DNA of 11,207 nt from an uncultured Eubacteriales bacterium (lineage in GTDB: Bacteria; Bacillota; Clostridia; Christensenellales; Aristaeellaceae). The DNA lies in NCBI GenBank assembly GCA_900550955.1, contig URUF01000061.1:1-11207 (forward strand), given 5' to 3'. Shown in pieces: positions 1 to 7,012 of the stretch (within the stretch, counting starts at the first letter, position 1; every line of letters starts with the position of its first letter). Made by a program: the position numbers and the translations under genes. The notes beneath the pieces are model-generated. The model had not been told where the DNA came from, searched no databases, and saw nothing but the letters and a program-made list of their open reading frames with translations.

Positions 1-1333
1 CGCCGCAATGCGGGCAATGCACCACGGGGATGGGCTCGCCCCAATAGCGCTGGCGGCTGAACACCCAGTCGCGCAGCTTGTAATTGACCTTGCGCTCGCC
101 CAGGCCGTTTTCCGCAAGCCAGTCGATAATGCGCTTCTTGGCCTCCTTCACGCGCAGGCCGTCAAGGAAGCCGCTGTTAACCATCACGCCGTCCACGATA
201 TCGGTATACGCTTCCTTGACGATATCGCCGCCCGCGACCACCTCAATCATGGGAATGCCAAACTTGGAGGCGAACTCCCAGTCGCGGGTATCGTGCGCGG
301 GCACGGCCATAATCGCGCCGGTGCCGTAGCTCATAAGCACATAATCGCTTACCCAGATGGGAATTTCCTTGCCGTTTACGGGGTTTACCGCGCGCAGGCC
401 GTCAATCTGCACGCCGGTTTTGTCCTTGGCAAGCTCGGTGCGCTCAAAATCGCTTTTTTTGGCCGCCTCGGCACGGTATGCCATCACCGCGTCAAAGTTT
501 CGGATATCGTCCCGGTATTTCTCAATCATGGGATGTTCGGGGCTTACCACCATGTAGGTAGCGCCAAACAGCGTGTCCGGCCGGGTGGTGTACACGCGCA
601 GCTTATCCTCCTTGCCGGCGATGCGGAAGTCCACCTCCGCGCCCTCGCTGCGGCCAATCCAGTTGCGCTGCTGGGTTTTTACCGCGTCAATAAAGTCCAC
701 GTGATCCAGGCCGTCCAGCAGCTTTTGGGCGTAATCGGTAATTTTGAGCATCCACTGGCTTTTCACCTTGCGCACCACCTGGCTGCCGCAGCGCTCGCAC
801 ACGCCGCCCACAACCTCTTCGTTCGCCAGGCCGCACTTGCAGCCCGTGCACCAGTTGATGGGCATTTCGGCCTTATAGGCCAGGCCCTTTTCCAGCAGCT
901 TCAAAAAAATCCACTGCGTCCATTTATAGTAGTTGGGGTCGGTGGTGTTGACCTCGCGGGTGTAATCAAAGCTGAAGCCCAGGCGCTTGAGCTGCTCGCG
1001 GAAATGGTCGATATTCTTTTGGGTGACCGCCGCGGGATGCACCTTGTTTTTGATGGCAAAGTTCTCGGTAGGCAGGCCAAACGCGTCGTAGCCGATGGGA
1101 TAGAGCACGTTATACCCTTCCATGCGGCGCTTGCGGGCGATGATATCCAGCGCCGTGTTGGAGCGCGGATGCCCCACGTGCAATCCGTTGCCGCTGGGAT
1201 AGGGGAACTCGATCAGGCAGTAATATTTGGGCTTGTCGCTGGGAAACTCGGCGTTGAACACGCCGTTTTCCTCCCAGCGCTTTTGCCATTTGGCCTCAAT
1301 TTTCTCCGGGTTATAGGCGGGACGCTCCTGCAT
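1..1333 (-). CDS. leuS: Leucyl-tRNA synthetase, N-terminal 444 residues (runs off left edge)
   Basis: Class I aminoacyl-tRNA synthetase that charges tRNA-Leu with leucine in the cytoplasm. The reading frame is open from the ATG at 1331-1333 to the window edge and gives 444 complete codons, about half of the usual 800-880 residues. Seen in order: start MQERPAYNPEKIEAKWQ, the HIGH signature as HVGH (residues 52-55) after FPYPSGNGL, a Cys-rich zinc insertion (about C162, C165, C167, C179, C182), the CP1 editing-domain threonine motif TTRPDT (249-254), and the return to the catalytic core as SRQRYWGEPIP with a second Cys pair (CPHCG) at the edge. The KMSKS loop and anticodon-binding domain lie outside the window. 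The start is supported by an AAGGAGAGAGG ribosome binding site (1338-1348). It lies downstream of gltX and a small gene on the same strand, probably one transcript. No T-box leader is seen. Identity is certain. Confidence 0.97.
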   Translation of the reverse strand, partial: MQERPAYNPEKIEAKWQKRWEENGVFNAEFPSDKPKYYCLIEFPYPSGNGLHVGHPRSNTALDIIARKRRMEGYNVLYPIGYDAFGLPTENFAIKNKVHPAAVTQKNIDHFREQLKRLGFSFDYTREVNTTDPNYYKWTQWIFLKLLEKGLAYKAEMPINWCTGCKCGLANEEVVGGVCERCGSQVVRKVKSQWMLKITDYAQKLLDGLDHVDFIDAVKTQQRNWIGRSEGAEVDFRIAGKEDKLRVYTTRPDTLFGATYMVVSPEHPMIEKYRDDIRNFDAVMAYRAEAAKKSDFERTELAKDKTGVQIDGLRAVNPVNGKEIPIWVSDYVLMSYGTGAIMAVPAHDTRDWEFASKFGIPMIEVVAGGDIVKEAYTDIVDGVMVNSGFLDGLRVKEAKKRIIDWLAENGLGERKVNYKLRDWVFSRQRYWGEPIPVVHCPHCG

Positions 1334-1362
1334 AAATCCTCTCTCCTTCTTCATCATCGTAG

Positions 1363-1391
1363 ATAGTAGCTTCGTTATGGAATATCGTCAG
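1363..1391 (-). promoter_or_regulatory. Weak candidate promoter in front of leuS
   Basis: In the 66-bp gap between the small gene and leuS, the minus strand reads CTGACG, a 17-bp spacer, then TACTAT. Each hexamer matches the sigma-A consensus at only four of six positions, though the spacing is ideal. It could give leuS some independent transcription, but read-through from gltX is as likely. No terminator is visible between the small gene and leuS. Confidence 0.25.
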
Positions 1392-1399
1392 GGCTGATT

Positions 1400-1591
1400 T
1401 CATAGGCGCGCCAGGGGCCGGCCGTTGGTAAAACAGAAGAAAAGGGAAAACACCGTGGCTATATCCAGCGGGCGCAGCTTTGTGGTTGAATAAATATCCT
1501 GCGTGACATCCATGCCTACCGTAAGCAGAGCAACAAAGCCAAAGAAAATCCAATGCCAGTTTTTCTTAACGCCCCGCAGGCACGCTCTCAC
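1400..1591 (-). CDS. Small hydrophobic protein, 63 aa, between gltX and leuS
   Basis: I do not recognise this protein. I place the start at the GTG 1589-1591 because a near-perfect Shine-Dalgarno AAGGAGGT (1599-1606) sits 7 nt upstream; the frame stays open further upstream into gltX but without another good start. The product begins basic (MRACLRGVKKNWHW), has a hydrophobic stretch at about residues 14-27 (WIFFGFVALLTVGM), a polar middle, a second shorter hydrophobic stretch at about 44-54 (IATVFSLFFCF) and a basic tail (GRPLARL). This suggests a one- or two-span membrane peptide with its N-terminus inside. It starts 28 bp after the gltX stop and ends 66 bp before leuS, so it is probably co-transcribed with both. 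Two bases upstream of the GTG lies an ATG followed directly by TGA. Alternatives are a decayed gene remnant or a chance ORF, but the ribosome binding site argues for translation. Confidence 0.6.
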   Translation of the reverse strand: MRACLRGVKKNWHWIFFGFVALLTVGMDVTQDIYSTTKLRPLDIATVFSLFFCFTNGRPLARL

Positions 1592-1598
1592 ATCGGGT

Positions 1599-1606
1599 AC
1601 CTCCTT
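1599..1606 (-). promoter_or_regulatory. Strong ribosome binding site of the 63-aa gene
   Basis: The minus strand reads AAGGAGGT, full complementarity to the 16S anti-Shine-Dalgarno core. It lies 5 nt from an ATG that is followed at once by TGA, and 7 nt from the overlapping GTG that opens the 63-codon frame. It lies beyond the gltX stop codon and serves neither gltX nor leuS, which have their own sites. It is the main evidence that the small gene is real. Confidence 0.7.
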
Positions 1607-1619
1607 GCCCCATATCGGC

Positions 1620-3086
1620 TTACTTCGCGTCCTTAAGCATTTCAATGCCCTTATCGATGCGGCGCAGGGTTTCCTCCTTGCCAATCAGGTAGGCGATCTC
1701 GGTCGCGCCGCCAGGCGTGGAGGCAAGGCCGCTGAGGGCCGTGCGCACGGGCCACATCATCTGGCCGGTTTTCATGCCGTTGGCGGCGGCCAGGCCCATG
1801 AGGGCTTCCTTGAGGCTATCCTCGCCAAAATCGTCAAGCTGGGCCAGCACGGGGCGGGCCAGCGTGAGGGCGGTAAGCGCCACGGCGGGATCGGTCTTCA
1901 TCTTTTTGTGGGTGTACAGGGCCGCGTCGTACTGCGGCAGCTCGGCCAGGAAGCGCACCTGATCGGGCACGTTTGAAAACAGCTCCGTGCGGGTGTGCAT
2001 CAGCTCGGCCAGGCGGCGGTAATCGATATTCTTCCCCTTGAGCGCCTTGTCAAACCACGGGGTAGCCATGGCCAGGTAATCCTCAAAGGGCATGCGGGCG
2101 ATATACTCATGGTTGAACCACAAAAGCTTTTCGGTGTTAAAAATGGCGGGGGACTTGCTTAGCCCGCTCACATCGAACGCTTCAACCAGCTCGTCCATGG
2201 TAAAAAATTCCTTATCGCCGTACTTCTTCACATCCGGGCACCAGCCCAGCAGGGCGATGAAGTTGATAATCGCGTCCTTCACATAGCCCTGGGCGAGCAA
2301 ATCCTCAAAGCTGGGGTCGCCGTAGCGCTTGCTAAGCTTGCGGCTGGCGTCCTTCATCACGGGGCTTAGGTGAATGTAGATGGGCGGCTGCCAGCCAAGG
2401 GCCTCGTACAGCAGGTTGTACTTGGGCGCGGAGCTTAAATACTCGGTGCCGCGCATCACATGGGTAATGCCCATGAGGTGGTCGTCAATGACATTGGCAA
2501 AGTTATAGGTGGGCAGGCCGTCGGCCTTGATGAGCACGTTGTCGTCCAGGGTATCGCAGGGCGCTTCCACATGGCCGTAAAGGGCGTCGTCAAAGCTTGC
2601 CGTGCCTGTGAGCGGTATGTTTTGACGAATCACAAAGGGCTCGCCGCTTTGCATGCGGCGCAGGGCCTCCTCCTTGGGAATGCCCAGGCAATGCTTATCG
2701 TACTTCCACTGCTCGCCGCGGGCCGTGGCCGCGTCGCGCCGGGCCTGCAATTCCTCCTTGGTGCAAAAGCAGGGGTAGGCCGCGCCGCTCTCCACCAGCT
2801 GCATAGCATAGGGCAGATACGTGTCGCGGCGCTGGGTTTGAATGTAGGGGCCGTAATCGCCGCCCACGTCCGGGCCCTCGTCGTAGCAAAGCCCCGCCTG
2901 GCGCAGGCTTTGGTAAATCAGTTCCACCGCGCCCGGAACCTCGCGTTCCTGATCGGTATCCTCAATGCGCAGGATAAACGTGCCGCCGTTCTTTTTGGCG
3001 AACAGGTAGGTATACAGGGCGGTGCGCAGGCCGCCCAGATGCAGGTAGCCCGTGGGGCTGGGTGCGAACCGGGTGCGAACGGTCAT
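1620..3086 (-). CDS. gltX: Glutamyl-tRNA synthetase
   Basis: Class Ib synthetase that attaches glutamate to tRNA-Glu. The protein has 488 residues, normal for bacterial GluRS. The Rossmann catalytic half opens with RFAPSPTGYLHLGG, in which HLGG (16-19) is the HIGH signature. The family zinc site is intact as C106-x-C108, Y129 and C133 (Y-x3-C). FANVIDDHLMGITHVMRG (about 196-213) is the conserved core segment, and KLSKR (250-254) is the KMSKS loop in its usual GluRS form. The C-terminal half is the helical anticodon-binding domain ending in LIGKEETLRRIDKG. Whether it is discriminating or also charges tRNA-Gln cannot be told here. The start is fixed by AAGGAGG (3093-3099) 6 nt upstream of the ATG. 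It has its own promoter at 3138-3166 and is followed in the same direction by the 63-aa gene and leuS. The leader of roughly 45 nt leaves no room for a T-box. Confidence 0.98.
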   Translation of the reverse strand: MTVRTRFAPSPTGYLHLGGLRTALYTYLFAKKNGGTFILRIEDTDQEREVPGAVELIYQSLRQAGLCYDEGPDVGGDYGPYIQTQRRDTYLPYAMQLVESGAAYPCFCTKEELQARRDAATARGEQWKYDKHCLGIPKEEALRRMQSGEPFVIRQNIPLTGTASFDDALYGHVEAPCDTLDDNVLIKADGLPTYNFANVIDDHLMGITHVMRGTEYLSSAPKYNLLYEALGWQPPIYIHLSPVMKDASRKLSKRYGDPSFEDLLAQGYVKDAIINFIALLGWCPDVKKYGDKEFFTMDELVEAFDVSGLSKSPAIFNTEKLLWFNHEYIARMPFEDYLAMATPWFDKALKGKNIDYRRLAELMHTRTELFSNVPDQVRFLAELPQYDAALYTHKKMKTDPAVALTALTLARPVLAQLDDFGEDSLKEALMGLAAANGMKTGQMMWPVRTALSGLASTPGGATEIAYLIGKEETLRRIDKGIEMLKDAK

Positions 3087-3103
3087 AGGGAGCCTCCTTA
3101 ACG

Positions 3104-3123
3104 TGCCAAGCTTTGTGTTGGCA
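3104..3123 (-). repeat. Short inverted repeat in the gltX leader
   Basis: TGCCAA and TTGGCA form a perfect 6-bp stem around an 8-nt loop, placed in the predicted gltX 5' leader just before the ribosome binding site. It is too weak, and lacks a T-tract, to be a terminator. It could be a modest leader hairpin or a dyad operator just downstream of the start of transcription. It may also be chance. Confidence 0.3.
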
Positions 3124-3137
3124 TTGCTTACCGGTCT

Positions 3138-3166
3138 ATTTTAGCGTTATAGCGAGGATTTGTCGA
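3138..3166 (-). promoter_or_regulatory. Sigma-A-like promoter of gltX
   Basis: The minus strand carries TCGACA (3161-3166), a 17-bp spacer and TAAAAT (3138-3143). Both hexamers match the consensus at five of six positions. Transcription should begin near 3131, giving a leader of about 45 nt before the gltX ATG. It fills most of the 87-bp gap between gltX and the upstream membrane-protein gene, which suggests that gltX is separately transcribed. No intrinsic terminator for the upstream gene is visible in this gap. Confidence 0.65.
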
Positions 3167-3173
3167 TGGGTTC

Positions 3174-5048
3174 TTAAAGATTTTGTTCCATGGGCAAGCC
3201 GTCGCCGCAGGGAAAGGTCAGCAGGGCGAGCATCAGGGGAAGGCCCAGGCAGATGGGCAACCCATAGCGCGTTTCCGTTATGGGCGATAGGAGTATCACA
3301 GCCATGGTAAGGTAAACCGGCAGGCAGGCGACGGCCCGCAGGCGCAGCCCGCGGGAGCGTAGCAACAGATAGCCCGCCATCAGCGCTAAGAAGGTGCATA
3401 GCCCCAGGTTGACGCTTAGCACCGCCGCCGCCATGTAGTAAAACTCCATCAGCGTTTCGTTAAGCATATAAAAGGGCGATTCCTTGTGCCTAGGGGCCAC
3501 CTCGTCGCCGTCAAGGTTGTGGAAGGACGATTTTTCGTAAAACTCGATTTCCTGCAGCGTAGGGTCGTACAGCTCCCGGCTGAGGTTAACGGACGCATCC
3601 ACATATTCCACGGGATAGCGCAGGGCCTGGCGGAGCCACAAACGCAGATAGTTGGTTAATGCCTGCGACGGGGCCTCGTCGTGGAAGGTTTCCTTTACAG
3701 GGTCCGCCAATTCGGCGTCATACTCCTTTGTGATCGTTTCGATATCCAGCACGGCCTGTATAACCTGCCGTTCCTGCAAAGTCAGCTCTTCGCCATGGAG
3801 CAGCGCCACGCGCGCCGTTTGCTGAAACGGCACGGAGAATGCTTCGCGCCGGCTGCCGGGCTCAAAATCATAGGCGGCAAGCAGCGCGCCCGTGACCGCC
3901 TGGGATAACGCAAGCGTAACGGCCAGGCACCCTGCAACCGCCAGGCCCGCCTTGCGGCGGCGGCTTGCCAGCAGCGCCGCCGCCGCGCAAAGCATGCTCG
4001 CGAAAATGACATAAAGGCCGTTTTTGCGTGTGAGAACCGCCATTGTTCCGCCAAAGGCAAGCAGCAGCAAATCCTTCAGGCTGGGGGCGGTTGCGGGGCT
4101 TCCCATGCACAGCACAATCATTTGCGTTATGGTAAGCAATAGGGCGGCGGTGTAGAAGGAATCCTTGCTAACCCAGGTGGCATAGTGGCTGTACATAGGC
4201 TGAAGGCAGAATATAGCCAGCATTCCATAGCCCAATTTTTTGGAAACGCGCAGCCGCTGGGCCGTGCTGAGCGCATGGGCTAAAGCGCATAGCATGCACG
4301 CCATTAAAATCAGCGTCATCAAAAGCATGGCAATTTTGGCGCCTCCAAGCTGCTTCCCCAGGGAGAACAGCCATCCGCTGGCAATCGTAAAGAACGGCGT
4401 ATGATGGGTTGTAAGGGGAAAAATACCCAAATACTCATTGATGGTCCAGCCCGTGTCAAAATGCAGCACGCCCGGATAGCGAATCACCAGCTGCGGCAGC
4501 CATACAAGCGCCATCACAACCAGCGGCGTTAAAAACGGATGACGCAGCGACAGGCATTGCGTATCCCCCGCAAACTTTTGGGCAAATGCCTCGAGCCCGT
4601 GTATCATCGCCACGCAGCCAGCCCATGCGCCTATTAGGAATATCGCGCTTTTGATCAGCTGGTCCGCGTTGCTCCACATTACCGCAATCGTACCGCCCAA
4701 ATCCCGGCATTCGCGCCATGGCAGCATGCCCCTCACCCCTACGCAGCGGGAAAGAAGCATTAGCCCCGCAAGCAGGGCCGATAGCGCATGCCCGCCCCAG
4801 CGCGCGCCGCGCCGGAAAAAGCAATGGTTATAGGCACAGGCAAGCGCCGCCCAAAGCAGCGGAAAGACGATCGCGTTTTTTTCTGCCGTTAGGCGGATAA
4901 TATGCAGCAGCTTATATAGGTAGCCGGTCAGGCCGTATACGTCCAGCCGGTTGATCTCATTGGGCGCAAAGTCCATCAACAGGGCCATCGCCGTTAGGAA
5001 TGCCAAGGCCGCCGCCATTGCCCTTCGCAACCAGGTCTTTTGCTTCAT
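3174..5048 (-). CDS. Large polytopic membrane protein, DUF6020-like (probable GT-C-type envelope protein)
   Basis: A 624-residue integral membrane protein with an N-terminal membrane anchor (about 10-27), many hydrophobic spans up to residue 390, a soluble domain (about 393-530), and two or three final spans. Recognisable segments are RYPGVLHFDTGW (190-201) and HHTPFF (215-220) in an outward loop, WVSKDSFYT (292-300), LTRKNGLY (339-346), FSVPFQQTARV (404-414) and ITETRYGLP (590-598). From memory this pattern resembles the DUF6020 group of Clostridia, which is related in layout to GT-C glycosyltransferases that use polyprenyl-linked sugars; D198 would be the acidic loop residue expected in that fold. 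The reaction and substrate are unknown. The start has a GGGAGGG site about 8 nt upstream, and the gene has its own promoter at 5172-5200. No sugar-donor or flippase gene lies nearby. Certain as a membrane protein, moderately sure of the family. Confidence 0.8.
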   Translation of the reverse strand: MKQKTWLRRAMAAALAFLTAMALLMDFAPNEINRLDVYGLTGYLYKLLHIIRLTAEKNAIVFPLLWAALACAYNHCFFRRGARWGGHALSALLAGLMLLSRCVGVRGMLPWRECRDLGGTIAVMWSNADQLIKSAIFLIGAWAGCVAMIHGLEAFAQKFAGDTQCLSLRHPFLTPLVVMALVWLPQLVIRYPGVLHFDTGWTINEYLGIFPLTTHHTPFFTIASGWLFSLGKQLGGAKIAMLLMTLILMACMLCALAHALSTAQRLRVSKKLGYGMLAIFCLQPMYSHYATWVSKDSFYTAALLLTITQMIVLCMGSPATAPSLKDLLLLAFGGTMAVLTRKNGLYVIFASMLCAAAALLASRRRKAGLAVAGCLAVTLALSQAVTGALLAAYDFEPGSRREAFSVPFQQTARVALLHGEELTLQERQVIQAVLDIETITKEYDAELADPVKETFHDEAPSQALTNYLRLWLRQALRYPVEYVDASVNLSRELYDPTLQEIEFYEKSSFHNLDGDEVAPRHKESPFYMLNETLMEFYYMAAAVLSVNLGLCTFLALMAGYLLLRSRGLRLRAVACLPVYLTMAVILLSPITETRYGLPICLGLPLMLALLTFPCGDGLPMEQNL

Positions 5049-5171
5049 TTACAAGCCCTCCCATTGCCGCCAGCTTTTTAATTTGACGCGCCATGCCAAA
5101 GAATCCGCTTTTGCACGGTTTTCTTCCCTGACATTATGGTAACAAACGGTAAAAAGCGCACAATTCGTATT

Positions 5172-5200
5172 ATTATAGAACGAAACGGCTGCTTTGGCAA
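5172..5200 (-). promoter_or_regulatory. Strong sigma-A-like promoter of the DUF6020-like gene
   Basis: The minus strand reads TTGCCA (5195-5200), a 17-bp spacer and a perfect TATAAT (5172-5177). Eleven of twelve consensus positions are matched at ideal spacing. Transcription would start near 5165, leaving a leader of about 115 nt before the ATG at 5048. That is long for this window and could hold regulatory structure. Confidence 0.7.
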
Positions 5201-5282
5201 GCTTGCAAAGCCCGTTGCTTACAGGGTTCCATGCCCGGGGCCCCATACCCGCGCCGCCCCCTCCGCGCGCCTTATTTATCCC

Positions 5283-5311
5283 TTGTAAAGCCGCGCGGGT
5301 TATGATACGAT
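5283..5311 (+). promoter_or_regulatory. Candidate promoter of the FAD/ECF/HAD/patatin operon
   Basis: TTGTAA (5283-5288), a 17-bp spacer and TACGAT (5306-5311). Each hexamer matches at four of six positions, but a TGn extension directly precedes the -10 (TGATACGAT), which can compensate for weak hexamers. The start would fall near 5318, about 35 nt before the ATG at 5354. It is the best candidate in front of the four-gene operon. Confidence 0.5.
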
Positions 5312-5353
5312 AGGCGCGATTCATTCAAACTGACGTAGGGGGGAACGCTTAGC

Positions 5354-6991
5354 ATGCTCAGGTTGCATCAGTTGGTTTTAACGCCGGACGACGCGCTCGC
5401 CTTTGACGAGGCGGCGCTCAGGCGGCTATGCGCCCAGCGCCTGCGCGTGGCGGAAGCGCGCATTGCGCACGTAAGGCTGGTGAAGCGCAGCGTGGACGCG
5501 CGCGGGCATGGAGGCGTGCGCTTTTCCCTTACGGCGGACGTTACGCTTGACGGCGCGGACGAGCGGGAGGAGGCGCGCGTCGCGCAGCGCTTCAAACCCA
5601 ACCAGGTTGCGGTGGTTGCGGGCCATCCTGCGGCGGCAACGCCGGATGTATTTTCGCTCTCCCTGCCGCCCTGGCCCGCCGGCCGGCCCCGCCCCGTTGT
5701 GGTGGGCGCGGGCCCGGCCGGGCTGTTTTGCGCGCTGGCGCTGGCGACGCGCGGCGCGCGGCCCATCCTTTTGGAGCGCGGACGCCCTGTGGAGGAGCGC
5801 GCGCGCGATGTGGAGGCCCTGGAGCAAACCGGGCTTTTGCTTGCGGAGAGCAACGTGCTGTTTGGCGAGGGCGGCGCGGGCGCGTTCAGCGACGGCAAGC
5901 TCACCTGCGGGCTCAACAGCCCGCACATCCGCACGGTGCTGGGCACGCTTGTGCGCTGCGGCGCGCCGGAGGAAATCCTTACCGCGCAGCGCCCGCATAT
6001 CGGCACGGACGAGCTTAGGCGCGTGCTGGCGCAGATACGCCGCCGCCTGACCGACTTGGGCGGGGAGGCGCGCTTTGGCGCGCGGCTGACCGGCCTTGCC
6101 ATCAAGGATGGAAGGGTGCGGGCCGCGCGGATTGCCGCAAACGGGCAGGAGGACGAAATCGCCTGCGACACGGTGTGCCTGGCCATAGGCCACAGCGCCC
6201 GCGACACCTACGAATGGCTGAGCGCGCTTGGCCTGCCCATGCAGCCCAAGCCCTTTGCCATAGGCGTGCGCATAGAGCATTTGCAGCGGGAGATTGACCG
6301 GGCGCAGTACGGCCCGTGGGCGGGGCATGCGGCGCTGCCGCCTGCGGAATACAAGCTGAACGTGCCCACGCCGGATGGGCGCGGCGTGTACACCTTTTGC
6401 ATGTGCCCCGGCGGCCAGGTGATTAACGCCTCCAGCGAGGCCGGGGGCATTAACGTAAACGGCATGAGCCTGCATGCCCGCAACGGCCGCAACGCCAACG
6501 CCGCCGTGCTCGTGGGCGTTTCGCCAAAGGATTTTGGCGGCGAGCATCCCCTGGCGGGCATGGAATTGCAGCGCCGCATCGAGCGCGCGGCCTACGCGTG
6601 CTCGGGCTCGCTGAAAGCGCCGTGCCAGCGCGTGGGCGATTTGCTTGCCGGCCGCGCAACCGCCCGGCTTGGCGGCGTCGCCCCCACCTACCGCCCCGGC
6701 GTTATCCTGGGCGATATGCGGGGCTTTCTGCCGGACTTTGTGATCCAGAACCTATGCCTGGCTCTGCCCAAGCTGGGCCAGCGCCTCAAGGGCTTCGACT
6801 GCCCGGACGCGCTGCTTACCGGGCCGGAAACGCGCTCCTCCGCGCCGGTGCGGATTTTGCGCAACGCGCGGCGCGAAAGCCCCGTCGCGGGCCTGTACCC
6901 CCTGGGCGAGGGAGCGGGCTACGCGGGGGGCATTGTGTCCGCCGCAGTGGACGGGCTATGCGCCGGCATGGAGATACTTTGCGGGGACTAA
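5354..6991 (+). CDS. FAD-dependent dehydrogenase, COG2509 type
   Basis: A 545-residue flavoprotein of the uncharacterised NAD(FAD)-utilising dehydrogenase group. The N-terminal about 100 residues form the small extra domain of this family with its signature VKRSVDAR (43-50). The FAD-binding Rossmann motif is VVVGAGPAGLF (115-125), with the ribose-binding acid in LLERG (E141). GEGGAGAFSDGKL (171-183) is the pyrophosphate/isoalloxazine-side motif. YTFCMCPGGQVINASS (346-361) lies mid-protein and TGPETRSSAPVRI (489-501) precedes the C-terminal flavin-binding YPLGEGAGYAGGIVSAA (515-531). Its substrate is not established; relatives occur widely in Firmicutes. The start at 5354 keeps the whole family N-terminus and follows an AGGGGGG stretch about 10 nt upstream, an only moderate ribosome binding site. 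It is the first gene of a four-gene operon, with the ECF S component 21 bp downstream. The fold and family are sure; the biological role is open. Confidence 0.9.
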   Translation: MLRLHQLVLTPDDALAFDEAALRRLCAQRLRVAEARIAHVRLVKRSVDARGHGGVRFSLTADVTLDGADEREEARVAQRFKPNQVAVVAGHPAAATPDVFSLSLPPWPAGRPRPVVVGAGPAGLFCALALATRGARPILLERGRPVEERARDVEALEQTGLLLAESNVLFGEGGAGAFSDGKLTCGLNSPHIRTVLGTLVRCGAPEEILTAQRPHIGTDELRRVLAQIRRRLTDLGGEARFGARLTGLAIKDGRVRAARIAANGQEDEIACDTVCLAIGHSARDTYEWLSALGLPMQPKPFAIGVRIEHLQREIDRAQYGPWAGHAALPPAEYKLNVPTPDGRGVYTFCMCPGGQVINASSEAGGINVNGMSLHARNGRNANAAVLVGVSPKDFGGEHPLAGMELQRRIERAAYACSGSLKAPCQRVGDLLAGRATARLGGVAPTYRPGVILGDMRGFLPDFVIQNLCLALPKLGQRLKGFDCPDALLTGPETRSSAPVRILRNARRESPVAGLYPLGEGAGYAGGIVSAAVDGLCAGMEILCGD

Positions 6992-7012
6992 CCAAAAACA
7001 GGAGGGAATGCC

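Larger units (their letters stand above)
5049..5353. other. Divergent intergenic promoter region
   Basis: A 305-bp gap between two genes that point away from each other. It holds the minus-strand promoter of the membrane-protein gene (5172-5200) with an untranslated leader of about 115 nt, and a weaker plus-strand promoter (5283-5311) for the FAD-dehydrogenase operon. The stretch 5201-5280 between the promoters is very GC-rich (runs of C and G around 5233-5272). The leader contains an 18-codon frame starting with ATG near 5126 but without a ribosome binding site. I see no recognisable riboswitch fold, tRNA or other gene. Confidence 0.6.

Noticed and set aside
8..1366. 452-codon open frame on the plus strand opposite leuS
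   Set aside because: It is antisense to a clear leucyl-tRNA synthetase; the frame is open only because of GC-rich codon use. The product shows no family motif.
1405..1423. Two 8-bp palindromes (GGCGCGCC and GGCCGGCC) within 19 bp, like rare-cutter cloning sites
   Set aside because: They lie inside the 63-aa frame in a GC-rich genome, with no vector sequence around them; chance is the simpler explanation.
2460..3101. 213-codon plus-strand frame opposite gltX
   Set aside because: A mirror of the gltX reading frame, without a ribosome binding site or recognisable domains.
5049..5324. 91-codon minus-strand frame ending directly at the DUF6020-like start codon
   Set aside because: It runs through the best promoter (5172-5200) of that gene and a C/G-rich spacer, has no ribosome binding site, and its product looks random.
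5426..6547. Long minus-strand frames (373 and 279 codons) opposite the FAD dehydrogenase
   Set aside because: Antisense artefacts of very GC-rich coding sequence; the plus-strand product has full flavoprotein motifs.
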